Notes: generated by a model not told the origin, from the letters alone. A stretch of DNA of 64,000 nucleotides from Glycomyces harbinensis (GCF_900101745.1 NZ_FNAD01000012.1:62001-126000), one strand, 5' to 3'; numbered from the stretch's first letter, positions 40,088-51,042 are shown. Numbers and translations: made by a program.

Positions 40088-41212
40088 GTGAACGACAGCC
40101 GCCCGAGCACCGCGGTCCGAGCCGAACGACTGCTCGCCCGCCCGTACGCGATCAACGGCCTCCAACTGCGCAACCGCGTCGTCATGGCGCCCATGACCAG
40201 GGAGTTCTCGCCCGGCGGCATCCCCGGCGAGAACGTCGCCGCCTACTACGCCCGGCGGGCCGCCGGAGGCGTCGGGCTCATCGTGACCGAAGGCACCTAC
40301 ATCGGACACGAGAGCACCTGGGCCGGCAAGAAGGTCCCGCGCGTCCACGGCGAAGAGCAGCTCGCGGGCTGGAAGCGCGCGGTCGACGCCGTCCACGAGG
40401 CCGGCGGCACGATCGCCGCGCAGCTGTGGCACGTCGGCGCCGCCCGCGACCCCGGCTCGGGCCCGGTCCCTGAAGCCGACGTGCTCAGCCCCTCAGGGCT
40501 CGACCTGGCAGGCAACCCCAAGGGCCGCGCCATGACCGGGGCCGACATCGAAGCCGTGATCGCCGCGTACGCCCAGAGCGCGGCGGACGCCGAGCGGATC
40601 GGCTTCGACGCCGTCGAGATCCACGGCGCCCACGGCTACCTCATCGATGAGTTCCTGTGGGCCGGCACCAACCACCGCACCGACGCCTACGGCGGCGACC
40701 TCGCCTCCCGCACCCGCTTCGCCGCCGAGGCCGTCGCGGCCGTCCGATCCGCCGTCTCGCCCGACTTCCCCGTCCTCTTCCGCTTCTCGCAGTGGAAGGG
40801 CGGCGCCTACGACGCCCGCCTCGCCGACACCCCCGGGCAGCTGGGCGAGCTCCTGGCCCTGCTCACCGACGCCGGGGTCGACGCGTTCCACGCCTCCACC
40901 CGCCGCTACTGGCTCCCCGAGTTCGACGGCTCCGACCTCAACCTGGCCGGATGGACCAAGAAGCTCACCGGCAAGCCCGTCGTCTCGGTCGGCTCGGTCG
41001 GCCTCGACAGGGAGTTCACCGGCCCCCAGGGCATGGCCTTCACGCCCGGCTCCACCGGCATCGAGAAGCTCCTCGACCGCATGGAGAACGACGAGTTCGA
41101 CCTCATCGCGGTGGGCCGCAGCCTCATCGCCGACCCCGACTGGCCCGGCAAGGTCATGCGCGGCGAGGCGACCGAGGTGTTCGCGATCAACCACCTCCAG
41201 TCCCTCGCCTAA
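40088..41212 (+). CDS. Old Yellow Enzyme family NADH:flavin oxidoreductase
   Basis: 374 residues. FMN-dependent ene-reductase or related enzyme. Landmarks: LRNRVVMAPMTREFS, AQLWHVGAARD, and the substrate/FMN signature AVEIHGAHGYLIDEFLW followed by NHRTDAYGGDLASRTRF. GTG at 40088 with AAGGAG 6 nt upstream is the start. It is regulated by the divergent TetR through the dyad at 40044-40074; the inducer is probably an electrophilic enone or related toxic compound, by analogy with NemR/NemA-type pairs. Confidence 0.92.
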   Translation: MNDSRPSTAVRAERLLARPYAINGLQLRNRVVMAPMTREFSPGGIPGENVAAYYARRAAGGVGLIVTEGTYIGHESTWAGKKVPRVHGEEQLAGWKRAVDAVHEAGGTIAAQLWHVGAARDPGSGPVPEADVLSPSGLDLAGNPKGRAMTGADIEAVIAAYAQSAADAERIGFDAVEIHGAHGYLIDEFLWAGTNHRTDAYGGDLASRTRFAAEAVAAVRSAVSPDFPVLFRFSQWKGGAYDARLADTPGQLGELLALLTDAGVDAFHASTRRYWLPEFDGSDLNLAGWTKKLTGKPVVSVGSVGLDREFTGPQGMAFTPGSTGIEKLLDRMENDEFDLIAVGRSLIADPDWPGKVMRGEATEVFAINHLQSLA

Positions 41213-41221
41213 GGCCTGATC

Positions 41222-41289
41222 GAGCATCCCGGGCCGGGGATGCTCGGCCATGACTCCGGCCCGCGCGGGCCCGCACCCGCGCGGGCCGG
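41222..41289. terminator. Two hairpins between convergent genes
   Basis: GAGCATCCC/GGGATGCTC (41222-41245, 9 bp) and a perfect 14-bp stem 41256-41269/41276-41289 with a 6-nt loop. They close the ene-reductase (+) and the P-loop kinase gene (-). Confidence 0.8.
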
Positions 41290-41293
41290 ACCC

Positions 41294-41791
41294 TCACTGC
41301 GGCGCGAAGATCTTCGCCCACTCCAGGACACGCTCGGCGACCTCCGGCGGCTCGGCGTCGTCGGTGTAGACGACCGCCTCGAACTGGGCCCGGTACACCT
41401 GCGCGTCCTCCAGCGCCAGCGTGATCTGGTCGAGGTTCCAGCCCCTGGCCTGGAGCCGCCCCGCCCGGACCTCGTCGGCGCAGTCCAGCAGCAGATGCGC
41501 GGTGGCCCCGTCGACGTCGCTCGGCGTGTCGGGGCTGAAGAACAGCACCGGGTGCCCCGCGCGGCGCGGCATGTCGGTGATCCGGCGCCACATGCGCCGG
41601 TAGGCGGGCCAGATAGGCTCGGCCTCGGGCGCGGCGATGAGTACGCCGAGAAGCCGGCCCTCCTCCAGCAGCTCGTCGATGTCGATCACCACCATCCCCT
41701 CGGCGACCGCGACCAGCTCCCTGAACACTGTGGACTTCCCTGCGCCCGGGGCGCCGGAGACCGCGAGCAGCGGTGCGAGTTCGGTTCTCAT
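41294..41791 (-). CDS. P-loop nucleotide kinase-like protein
   Basis: 165 residues. Walker A is AVSGAPGAGKSTVF at the N-terminus, followed by VVIDIDELLEEG as a likely Walker B/substrate Asp. The rest is helical with no named motif, similar to AAA_17/AAA_33 predicted kinases. Start is ATG at 41791, though the GGGGAG before it is closer than usual. The substrate is unknown. Confidence 0.7.
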   Translation of the reverse strand: MRTELAPLLAVSGAPGAGKSTVFRELVAVAEGMVVIDIDELLEEGRLLGVLIAAPEAEPIWPAYRRMWRRITDMPRRAGHPVLFFSPDTPSDVDGATAHLLLDCADEVRAGRLQARGWNLDQITLALEDAQVYRAQFEAVVYTDDAEPPEVAERVLEWAKIFAPQ

Positions 41792-41998
41792 CTCCCCAGT
41801 CTCGCAACACCGCGCGCGGCCGCGCAACCGCTCGCCCCGGCCCGCCGAACCCCTGCGGCGCCCGTCGCCCCTCGCCCGCAAGGGATCTCGTCCGCGGTTA
41901 CGCCGAAGCAACACCGCCGTCCCTAGCGTGGTGCCGTCGCCTCCGCTGCGTACCCGCGGAGGCGGCGCCAATCCATGCGACCGACACGAAGGAATCCC

Positions 41999-43171
41999 AT
42001 GCGAAGAAGCGAACACCGCTCCACGCGGCGAACCCTGCTCGGCGCCGCCGGCGCCGTCCCGGTGGCCGCGGGCATCGCCCTCACCGCCGACGCGGCCCAC
42101 GCCGACCCGGGGCGCGTCCCCAAGAGCCTCAAGCCCGGCGGCGAACTCGACCGGCACGTCCGGCAACTCGCCGAGAACGGCCAGTTCTCCGGCACCTTCG
42201 GGGTCTACCACCGCGGCCGCAGGACCCTGCGCCGCTCCTACGGCCTGGCGAACGTCGAGGCCGGCGTCGCGAACGAGGACGACACGATCTACGCCCTCGC
42301 CTCGGTCACCAAGGCCCTCACCGGCCTCGCGATCGGCCAGCTCGTGGAGCGCGGCGACGTCGCCTACCACCAGACCGTCGGCCACTACCTCGACGGCTTC
42401 GCCGCCGAGGTCGCCGACCGCGTCACCGTCCACCACCTGCTGACCCACACCTCCGGCCTCGGCGACTACATGCGGCTCGACGGCTACCTGGACGAGGCCG
42501 CCGAGTGGGCGAGCGAGGCGGAGTGCTGGGACGGCCTCATGCGCTATATCCGCGAGGACACGCTCCAGGCCGCCCCCGGCACCGGCGACGTCTACAGCAA
42601 CACCGGGTTCTCGATCCTCGGCGCGATCATCGCGGCCGCCTCCGGGCAGACCTACTACGACTACGTCCGCGAGCACGTGTTCGCACCGGCGGGCATGGCC
42701 GACTCGGACTTCTGCACCAGGCCCGAGTGGACCGAGAACCCCCGCATCGCACACCCCTACGCGCCCATCGGCGAGGAGGGCGAGCGCATCGACGTCGTCG
42801 CCGACCACGTCTACCTCGGCGGCCCGGCCGGCGGCGCCTTCTCGACCGTCGACGACATGCACCGCCTCACCGCCGCGCCCGCCGCGCACGACCTCATCGG
42901 CGCCGAGCACCTGCGCCTGCTGACCGGCGCCTCGTCGCCGAAGCCGCCGCTCGGCGGCACCGACACCGCGTTCGGCACCTACTTCGGCCCCGGCGCGATC
43001 ACCAACGGCACATGGGTCCACCAGATCAGCGGCGGCTCGAACATGGGGTTGTCGGCCGACCTCCAGTGGTTCCCCGACGACGAGTGGACCGTCGTCGCGC
43101 TCAGCCACTGGGAGCAGCGCACGTCCGGGCCGGTCGTCGCCGAGTCGCGCGAGATCATCGCCGCCCTCTGA
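41999..43171 (+). CDS. Class C beta-lactamase-like serine hydrolase
   Basis: 390 residues. N-terminal Tat-like signal STRRTLLGAAGAVPVAAGIA. The serine motif SxxK is LASVTKAL. Tyr-Ser-Asn appears as YSNTGFS, and the third motif region is HQISGGSN. This is the AmpC/D-aminopeptidase/esterase (Beta-lactamase family, PF00144) fold. Many members are peptidases or esterases rather than resistance enzymes, so beta-lactam activity is not implied. GAAGG precedes the ATG at 41999 by 6 nt. Exported, probably via Tat. Confidence 0.88.
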   Translation: MRRSEHRSTRRTLLGAAGAVPVAAGIALTADAAHADPGRVPKSLKPGGELDRHVRQLAENGQFSGTFGVYHRGRRTLRRSYGLANVEAGVANEDDTIYALASVTKALTGLAIGQLVERGDVAYHQTVGHYLDGFAAEVADRVTVHHLLTHTSGLGDYMRLDGYLDEAAEWASEAECWDGLMRYIREDTLQAAPGTGDVYSNTGFSILGAIIAAASGQTYYDYVREHVFAPAGMADSDFCTRPEWTENPRIAHPYAPIGEEGERIDVVADHVYLGGPAGGAFSTVDDMHRLTAAPAAHDLIGAEHLRLLTGASSPKPPLGGTDTAFGTYFGPGAITNGTWVHQISGGSNMGLSADLQWFPDDEWTVVALSHWEQRTSGPVVAESREIIAAL

Positions 43172-43186
43172 CGACGCGACCGCCTC

Positions 43187-43225
43187 CGGGCGGCCGCGAC
43201 CGGCCCGCCCGGCCGCGGCCGCCCG
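43187..43225 (+). terminator. Hairpin after beta-lactamase-like gene
   Basis: 12-bp stem CGGGCGGCCGCG (43187-43198) / complement (43214-43225), 15-nt loop. Confidence 0.75.
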
Positions 43226-43292
43226 CCCGGCGCGAGCCGCATCACCGTTTAACCGATTGCCGGTTGTCACACCCTCCCTTTACGCTCGGCAA

Positions 43293-45029
43293 GTGAGGTT
43301 CCTCCGCGCTCCCGAACTGCCCATGGCCGACCCCCTCAGACCCGACGGTTCGAGGGGGCGCCCGACGCAACCGCCGATCACGCCGTGGCGGTTCCTCGTC
43401 TGGGTCGCCACGCGCCGCAAGGGCCTCATGACCGCGGCGCTCATCACCTCCGGCATCGCCCTCGGCTCGCTCCCGGTGCTCCCCTTCTTCCTCACCGGCG
43501 CCGTCGACTACGGTCTGCGCGAACGCGACTGGGGCGCCCTCGCCGGCTGGTCCCTCGGCATGGTCGGCGCCGGGCTCGTCACCGCCGCGATGATCGTCTG
43601 GTCCCACCGCCTCACCGTCTACTGGCGCATGGACGCCTCCTACCGGACGCTCCAGCTCGCCACCCGCAAGGTCAACCGCCTCGGCGACGACCTGCGCCGC
43701 AAGGTCACCACCGGCGAGGTCGTCTCGGTCGGCGCCACCGACATCAACCGCATCTCCTGGGCCGTCGACTCGCTCTCGCCGACCGCCGGCTGCATCATCG
43801 GCCTCGTCGCCGTCGGCGTCCTGTTGTTCAACACCTCGGTCGCCCTGGGCCTGACGATCTTCATCGGCGTCTTCATCGTCGGCCTCGTCACCGGCCCGGT
43901 CCTCAACAAGCTCCAGGACCGCCAGGAGGCCTACCGGGAACGCGTCGGCGACATCACCAACCGCGCCTCCGACATCGTCTCGGGCCTGCGGGTCCTGCGC
44001 GGCATCGGCGGCGAGGCCCGCTTCACCGCCTCCTACCGCAAGGACTCCGAGGCGCTGCGCGAAGCCGGGTACAAGGTCGCCGCGCCCCAGGCGTGGCTCA
44101 ACGCCCTCGGCGAAGGCACGCCCGCGATCCTCCTCGGCGTCGTCATCTGGATCGCCGCCCGCCAGGTCGCCGCGGGCGACCTCACGCCCGGCCAGATGGT
44201 CGCCGCCTTCGGCTACACCAGCGCGCTGCTGCTGCCCGTCCACTGGCTCATCGGCTGCACCTACCGGATCATCGAGGGCCGCGTCGCCGCCGCCAAGATC
44301 TGCGAACTGCTGAACACGCCCGAGCGCGAAGCCCCCGCCGCGACGCTCCCCGGCCCCGCCGCGGGCGCCGGACTGCACGACCCCGAGTCGGACCTCACCG
44401 TGGCCGGCGGCGAACTCCTCGCCGTCGCCTCGGCCGACTCCGAGCAGGTCGCCCGGGCCTTCGACCGCCTCGGCGGCTACACCGAGTCCGAGGCCCGCTT
44501 CGGCGACGTGCCCGTCGCCGACCTCGACCGCGACGAACTGCGCCGCCGCGTGCTCGTCGCCGACCACGACGCCTACCTGTTCGCGGGCACCCTCACCGCC
44601 GCGATCGCCGCCCGCGACGGCGGCGACCGCGTCGACACCGCGATCGAGGCCGCCTCCGCCGCCGACGTCGTCGAGTCCCTACCGCACGGCCTCGACACCG
44701 AACTCGACAACCAGGCCCGCACCCTCTCCGGCGGCCAGCGCCAGCGACTGCGACTGGCCCGCGCCATCGCCGCCGCCCCCGAGACGCTCCTGCTCCGCGA
44801 ACCGACCTCCGCGGTCGACTCGCACACCGAGGCCCGCATCGTCGAGCGCCTCGCCGAGGCCCGCACCGGCCTCGCCACCGCGGTCGCCACCACCTCGCCG
44901 CTGTGGCTCGGGCGCGCCGACCGCGTCGCGTTCGTCCAGGGCGGCAAGGTCATCGCCACCGGCAGCCACCACGACCTGGCCGCCGAGCACCCCGACTACC
45001 GCGCCCTCGTCTCCCGGGAGGAAGCATGA
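43293..45029 (+). CDS. ABC exporter half-transporter A with degenerate ATP site
   Basis: 578 residues, an N-terminal six-helix exporter domain and a C-terminal nucleotide-binding domain. The NBD lacks a Walker A: the expected loop reads LAVASADSEQVAR (encoded near 44421-44450). The Walker B Asp is replaced (LLLREPTSAVD), the Q-loop Gln is absent (LVADHDAYLF), and the switch His is absent (AVATTSPLW). The signature LSGGQRQR (about 44724-44747) and the D-loop are intact. A -10-like TACGCT at 43281 and TTGCCG at 43257 (18-bp spacer) put the start of transcription near GTG 43293, so a leaderless start is likely. Coupled by ATGA to half B. Confidence 0.85.
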   Translation: MRFLRAPELPMADPLRPDGSRGRPTQPPITPWRFLVWVATRRKGLMTAALITSGIALGSLPVLPFFLTGAVDYGLRERDWGALAGWSLGMVGAGLVTAAMIVWSHRLTVYWRMDASYRTLQLATRKVNRLGDDLRRKVTTGEVVSVGATDINRISWAVDSLSPTAGCIIGLVAVGVLLFNTSVALGLTIFIGVFIVGLVTGPVLNKLQDRQEAYRERVGDITNRASDIVSGLRVLRGIGGEARFTASYRKDSEALREAGYKVAAPQAWLNALGEGTPAILLGVVIWIAARQVAAGDLTPGQMVAAFGYTSALLLPVHWLIGCTYRIIEGRVAAAKICELLNTPEREAPAATLPGPAAGAGLHDPESDLTVAGGELLAVASADSEQVARAFDRLGGYTESEARFGDVPVADLDRDELRRRVLVADHDAYLFAGTLTAAIAARDGGDRVDTAIEAASAADVVESLPHGLDTELDNQARTLSGGQRQRLRLARAIAAAPETLLLREPTSAVDSHTEARIVERLAEARTGLATAVATTSPLWLGRADRVAFVQGGKVIATGSHHDLAAEHPDYRALVSREEA

Positions 45030-46873
45030 GCACCACCGCACCCGAGCGGACCGCCGCCGGCCAGCTGCCCGTGGCCGACACCCCGGCCGTGCGCCGCGCC
45101 TTCGTGCGCCTGCTCCTGTCCGAGAAGCGCCGCGCCGCGGTCGCCGTGAGCCTCCACCTGGTCGCCGCCGTGGCCGCCGCGGTCGCGCCGCTGCTCCTGG
45201 GCGAGATGCTCGACCGGCTCACCGCCGGAGACGCCGGGGCGATCGACCGCCTGGCCCTCGGCCTGGTCGCCTCCATCGTGCTCGTCGTGGCCTTCACCTG
45301 GGCCGGGACGTTCGTGTCCCACCGCCTCGGCGAGCGGCTCTCGGCCCGCATGCGGGTCCAGTTCGTCGACCGCGCACTGAAACTGCCGATGCCCGTGGTC
45401 GAGCAGGCCGGCTCCGGCGACCTCATGACCCGCTCCTCGGCCGACGTCCCCGAAGCCGGGGTCCTCTTCCGCGACGGCCTCCCGCAGATCACCGTGTCGG
45501 TCCTGAAGGTCGTGGTCTTCCTCGCCGCCATGTTCATCGCCAGCCCGCTGCTGGGCCTGTGCATGTTCGTCGTCGTCCCCCCGCTGGTCGTCGGCACCCG
45601 CTGGTACCTCAAGCGCGCCCGCAACGGCTACCTCGCCGAACGCGAGGCCGAATCCGCGATCGGCGACACCATCGGCGCCTCCGCCGACGGCGCCCGCACC
45701 ACCGAGGCCTACCGCCTGCGCGAGGCGCGCGACGGCGCCGGCGACGCGACGGTCTCCCGCCACTGGGCCGCCGCGCGCTACACCCTGTTCCTGCGCAGCG
45801 TCTTCTTCCCGTTCCTCGACGGCGCCTACGCGCTCCCGACCGCGGCGGTCCTGCTCGTCGGCGGCGCGTTCTACTTCGACGGCACGATCACCCTCGGGAC
45901 CGTCGCCGCGGCCGCGGTCCTGACCCGCCAGATCATGTTCCCGATCGACCACATCCTCATGTGGGTCGAGAAGGTCCAGCGCGGCTTCGCGGCCATGTCC
46001 CGCATCGAAGGCGTCGCCGAGGCCGAGGACACCGGGGACGGCGCGACCAGCGAGCGCCCGGTCGACGGCACCGTGGACCTGACCGACGTCCGCTACGCCT
46101 ACCCGACCAGCCCGCGCGACGTCCTCCACGGCGTCACCCTCAGCGTCCCCGCCGGCCAGCGGCTCGCCGTGGTCGGCCCCTCGGGCGCGGGCAAGTCCAC
46201 ACTGGCGCGGCTCATCTCAGGGTCCGACGTGCCCCGCGAAGGGCGCGCCGCCATCGGCGGCGTCGACGTCGCGGCACTGCCGCTGGACGAGCGCCGCAAG
46301 CGCGTCACCCTGGTCACCCAGGAGCACCACGTCTTCACGGCCTCCCTGCGCGACAACCTGATCCTCGCCAAGGCCGACGCCACCGACGCGGCGCTGAACG
46401 CGGCGCTCGCGGCCGTCGGCGCCGACTGGGCCTTCGACCTGCCCGAAGGCCTCGACACGCCCTTGGGCGGCAAGGAACGCGAGCTCGACGCGGCGAGCGC
46501 GCAGCAGATCGCGCTCGCGCGCATCATCCTGGCCGACCCCGACGTGGTGATCCTCGACGAGGCCACGGCGATGCTCGACCCGCGCGCCGCCCGCGACACC
46601 GAGCGCGCGCTCGCCGCTGTCCTGGAGGGCCGCACGGTGATCGCGATCGCCCACCGGCTCCACACCGCGCACGACGCGGACCGCATCGCGGTGGTCGAGG
46701 ACGGCCGCGTCGCCGAACTGGGGAACCACGACGAGCTCATCGCCCTCGACGGGCACTACGCGGCGCTGTGGCGCGCGTGGCACGGCGACGAGGCGGACCG
46801 CGGTCCGCAAGGCGCGCAGCGCCGCAGGTCGGGGGAGCAGGACGAGTTCGCCACGGCAGGGAACGCCTTGTAG
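45026..46873 (+). CDS. ABC exporter half-transporter B with degenerate signature
   Basis: 615 residues. Six-helix exporter domain, then an NBD with intact Walker A GPSGAGKST (46174-46200), Q-loop LVTQEHH, Walker B VVILDEATAMLD and switch His IAHRLHTAHD. The signature motif that should read LSGGQ is LDAASAQQIALAR (near 46484-46520). Together with half A the dimer keeps one composite ATP site (A's LSGGQ with B's Walker motifs) and has one site missing both elements. Substrate unknown; the C-terminus extends about 30 hydrophilic residues past the NBD. Confidence 0.87.
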   Translation: MSTTAPERTAAGQLPVADTPAVRRAFVRLLLSEKRRAAVAVSLHLVAAVAAAVAPLLLGEMLDRLTAGDAGAIDRLALGLVASIVLVVAFTWAGTFVSHRLGERLSARMRVQFVDRALKLPMPVVEQAGSGDLMTRSSADVPEAGVLFRDGLPQITVSVLKVVVFLAAMFIASPLLGLCMFVVVPPLVVGTRWYLKRARNGYLAEREAESAIGDTIGASADGARTTEAYRLREARDGAGDATVSRHWAAARYTLFLRSVFFPFLDGAYALPTAAVLLVGGAFYFDGTITLGTVAAAAVLTRQIMFPIDHILMWVEKVQRGFAAMSRIEGVAEAEDTGDGATSERPVDGTVDLTDVRYAYPTSPRDVLHGVTLSVPAGQRLAVVGPSGAGKSTLARLISGSDVPREGRAAIGGVDVAALPLDERRKRVTLVTQEHHVFTASLRDNLILAKADATDAALNAALAAVGADWAFDLPEGLDTPLGGKERELDAASAQQIALARIILADPDVVILDEATAMLDPRAARDTERALAAVLEGRTVIAIAHRLHTAHDADRIAVVEDGRVAELGNHDELIALDGHYAALWRAWHGDEADRGPQGAQRRRSGEQDEFATAGNAL

Positions 46874-46904
46874 CGCAACATCGCAGAAAGCGGCGGGTAC
46901 GAAC

Positions 46905-46932
46905 CAGGCCCCGGGCCGAAGCCCGGGGCCTG
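46905..46932 (+). terminator. Hairpin after ABC exporter operon
   Basis: Perfect 12-bp stem CAGGCCCCGGGC / complement, loop CGAA, 31 bp after the stop. Confidence 0.85.
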
Positions 46933-47245
46933 CACTGGCTCGAGAACACCACCACAAGTCGGAACACCCACCGACTCGTTCTTAGCAAGGAAACAGAAAG
47001 GAAACCAGGAAACCCGTTCCGAACCAGTATCGAGAGACTATCACGTCACATTCGCCGTGGCTAGAGGGTCATATCCACCCTGCTCGATCGGTGACAACCG
47101 CTTTTCGCGCAGTCTTCATCACAGGGCCCGGCAAGCCCTCTCGGACCGGGCCCACACCGGCCGGTGCCCGCCTCGGGCCCCCGCCGTGCACGGCCTAGAC
47201 TCGACTGGTCTTCCCGCAGCTAGTAACCGTTAGGAAACACCTGTC
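46933..47245. other. Gene-free stretch before gatC
   Basis: About 310 bp, with an A-rich purine tract near 46985-47020 that is unusual for this genome. It holds an inverted repeat GGGCCCGG/CCGGGCCC (47124-47153), a perfect palindrome CACCGGCCGGTG (47155-47166), and a likely gatC -10 TAGACT at 47196-47201. No supported ORF. Confidence 0.45.
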
Positions 47246-47545
47246 GTGAGTACGATTTCACGCGAGGAAGTCGCGCACCTGGCGCGGCTGGCCCGCCTCG
47301 AAGTCACCGATGACGAGCTCGACGCCTTCGCCGGCCAGCTCGACGTCATCCTCGAATCGATGAAGACGCTCGCCGAAGTGAACACGGACGGCGTCCAGCC
47401 GACCTCGCACGCGGTGCCGCTGGTGAACGTCTTCCGGGAAGACCAGCCCCAGCCGTCCCTGTCCCGCGAGGCCGCCCTCTCCGGCGGCCCCGACACGTTC
47501 GAGGACCGCTTCCGGGTTCCGCGCATCCTGGACGAGGAGGCCTAG
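47246..47545 (+). CDS. gatC: Asp/Glu-tRNA amidotransferase subunit C
   Basis: 99 residues. The small helical subunit that wraps GatA and GatB in the GatCAB complex. It starts STISREEVAHLARLARLEVT, the standard family opening, and ends in EDRFRVPRILDEEA. GTG start with AGGAAAC upstream. The three gat genes are separated by 3-4 bp and form one operon. Confidence 0.96.
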   Translation: MSTISREEVAHLARLARLEVTDDELDAFAGQLDVILESMKTLAEVNTDGVQPTSHAVPLVNVFREDQPQPSLSREAALSGGPDTFEDRFRVPRILDEEA

Positions 47546-47548
47546 CGC

Positions 47549-49054
<1,506 letters not shown>

Positions 49055-49058
49055 CGAC

Positions 49059-50546
49059 ATGACCAAGCTGAACGACTACGACAAGGCCGTCGAGACCTAC
49101 GAGCCCGTCCTCGGCCTCGAGACCCACATCGAACTCGACACGAACACCAAGATGTTCTGCGGCTGCTCGACCGTCTTCGGCGCCGAGCCCAACACCCAGG
49201 TCTGCCCGGTGTGCCTGGCCCTGCCCGGCGCCCTCCCGGTCGCCAACAGGGCCGCCGTCGAGGCGACCATCAAGATCGGCCTGGCCCTCAACTGCCACAT
49301 CGCCGAGTGGACCCGCTTCGCCCGGAAGAACTACTTCTACCCGGACATGCCGAAGAACTTCCAGACCAGCCAGTACGAGGAGCCCCTCTGCGAAGAGGGC
49401 TACGTCGACGTGGTCGTGGAGGGCAGGGAGTACCGGGTCGAGATCGAGCGCGTGCACCTCGAGGAGGACACCGGCAAGACCCTCCACGTCGGCGGCGCCA
49501 CCGGGCGCATCCACGGCGCGACCGAGTCCCTCGTGGACTACAACCGCGCCGGCATCCCGCTCGTGGAGATCGTCACCAAGCCCGTGCCCGGAACCGGCGC
49601 CCTCGCCCCCGAGGTCGCCCGCGCCTACACGGCCGAGCTGCGCGACATCGTCCGCTCCCTCGGCGTCTCCGACGTCCGCATGGAGCAGGGCTCCCTGCGC
49701 TGCGACGTCAACCTCTCGCTGAACCTCCCCGGCGACGGATGGGGCACGCGCACCGAGACGAAGAACGTCAACTCCCTGCGCTCGGTCGAGCGCGCGGTCC
49801 GCTACGAGGTGCGCCGCCAGTCCGCGCTCCTCGACGCGGGGGAGCGGATCTTCCAGGAGACCCGCCACTTCCAGGAGACCACCGGCGAGACCCGCGCCGG
49901 ACGCTCGAAAGAGGAGGCCACCGACTACCGGTACTTCCCCGAGCCCGACCTCGCCGTCATGGAGCCCAGCCGTGCATGGGTCGAGGAGCTGCGCGCCGGC
50001 CTCCCCGAACTCCCGCGCAAGCGCCGCGAACGCCTCCAGGCCTCGTGGTCCCTGGGCGACAAGGAGATGCAGTCGGTCGTCAACGCCGACGCCGTCGACC
50101 TCATCGAGTCCACCGTCGCCGCCGGGGCCACGCCCTCGGGCGCCGTCAAGTGGTGGCTCGGCGAGCTGTCGCGCCGCGCCAACGAGAACGGCGACGAACT
50201 CGGCGCGCTCCAGATCACGCCCGCCCAGGTCGCCCAGCTCCAGGGCATGGTCGACGACGGCCGCCTCAACGACAAGCTCGCCCGCCAGGTCATCGACGGC
50301 GTGCTCGCCGGCGAGGGGGACCCGGCGGACGTGGCCGCCAAGCGCGGCCTGGAGGTCGTCTCCGACACCGGTGCGCTCGAGGCCGCCGTCGAGGAGGCCA
50401 TCAGTGCGAACCCGGCCGTGGCCGACAAGATCCGCGGCGGCACCCACGCGGCCGCCGGCGTCCTCATCGGCGCGGTCATGAAGGCCACCAAGGGCCAGGC
50501 CGACGCGGGAACGGTCCGCCAGATCATCCTGGACAAGCTGAGCTAG
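49059..50546 (+). CDS. gatB: Asp/Glu-tRNA amidotransferase subunit B
   Basis: 495 residues. Kinase-like subunit that activates the mischarged tRNA with ATP. Conserved zinc-binding pieces CGCSTVFG and [13 protein letters not shown], the motif [15 protein letters not shown], and a C-terminal YqeY-like tail domain to [17 protein letters not shown]. The stop codon TAG lies at the first bases of a large palindromic element (50545-50707), so that element may end the operon transcript. Confidence 0.97.
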   Translation: MTKLNDYDKAVETYEPVLGLETHIELDTNTKMFCGCSTVFGAEPNTQVCPVCLALPGALPVANRAAVEATIKIGLALNCHIAEWTRFARKNYFYPDMPKNFQTSQYEEPLCEEGYVDVVVEGREYRVEIERVHLEEDTGKTLHVGGATGRIHGATESLVDYNRAGIPLVEIVTKPVPGTGALAPEVARAYTAELRDIVRSLGVSDVRMEQGSLRCDVNLSLNLPGDGWGTRTETKNVNSLRSVERAVRYEVRRQSALLDAGERIFQETRHFQETTGETRAGRSKEEATDYRYFPEPDLAVMEPSRAWVEELRAGLPELPRKRRERLQASWSLGDKEMQSVVNADAVDLIESTVAAGATPSGAVKWWLGELSRRANENGDELGALQITPAQVAQLQGMVDDGRLNDKLARQVIDGVLAGEGDPADVAAKRGLEVVSDTGALEAAVEEAISANPAVADKIRGGTHAAAGVLIGAVMKATKGQADAGTVRQIILDKLS

Positions 50547-50707
50547 GGGGTGGCTGGGGAGCCCGGACGGCCGTTATCCGGCCCGTTTGCCCGCTCGCTT
50601 CGTTGTCGGCCCTCCAGATACAACACCGGTATCTGGAGGGCCTTCCGCCTTGCGAGCGAACAAACGGACTCGGATACCGACTCGCCCGGGCTCCCCAGCC
50701 ACCCCCT
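50545..50707. repeat. 163-bp palindromic element, copy 1
   Basis: Outer arms are a perfect 22-bp inverted repeat (50545-50566 / 50686-50707). A middle stem contains TATCCG / CGGATA and CCGTTTG / CAAACGG, and CGCTCGC / GCGAGCG. A 14-bp inner stem GGCCCTCCAGATAC / complement (50608-50621 / 50629-50642) closes a 7-nt loop. Non-paired boxes TTCGTTGTC and CCTTCCGCCTTG face each other. It begins within the gatB stop codon. Copy 2 at 55225-55387 has the same length and register. Confidence 0.9.
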
Positions 50708-50877
50708 GTTCACCATCGCGAGGGCCGGGTCGTCAGATCCGGCCCTTTTGCGTTCACTGTCCGTTCAGTCCCAGTGTGAGCCGCGAGTCTTTGGGAACCC
50801 CAGAGAGCGACGTTCTTCACAGCGCATTGCTACCCTGGAGACCGCAAGCTTCATTCCGACCCGAGGAGGTGAGGGCC

Positions 50878-50976
50878 ATGGGCGACGACCCCGGATCCAG
50901 TCGAGATACCGACGCGTTCTTCCCGATTTCCCTTTACCGTGCCCCGCGTCCTCTTAGATTGAAGCGGGCGGCCTGA
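50878..50976 (+). CDS. Short leader ORF upstream of mgtE
   Basis: 32 codons with an ideal Shine-Dalgarno AGGAGG 8 nt before the ATG. Peptide begins MGDDPGSSRD and ends APRPLRLKRAA; it is acidic first, then Pro/Arg/Lys-rich. It ends 66 bp before mgtE, so it is a candidate regulatory leader peptide for Mg2+ control, in the manner of MgtL. The DNA also shows AGGTGAGG (50867) and CTCTTAGATTGAAG (50951), similar to the two ends of M-box riboswitches, but the spacing is shorter than a full M-box. Confidence 0.5.
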   Translation: MGDDPGSSRDTDAFFPISLYRAPRPLRLKRAA

Positions 50977-51042
50977 CCTGCGGCGACTTCCGCACATGCG
51001 TTGGGGGCACGGCCCTTTCCTCATGTTATGGAGGTGGCTGAC

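Noticed and set aside
39985..40221. Longer TetR protein starting at 40221
   Set aside because: It would cover the operator and the start of the ene-reductase gene; GGAGGTG marks the start at 39984.
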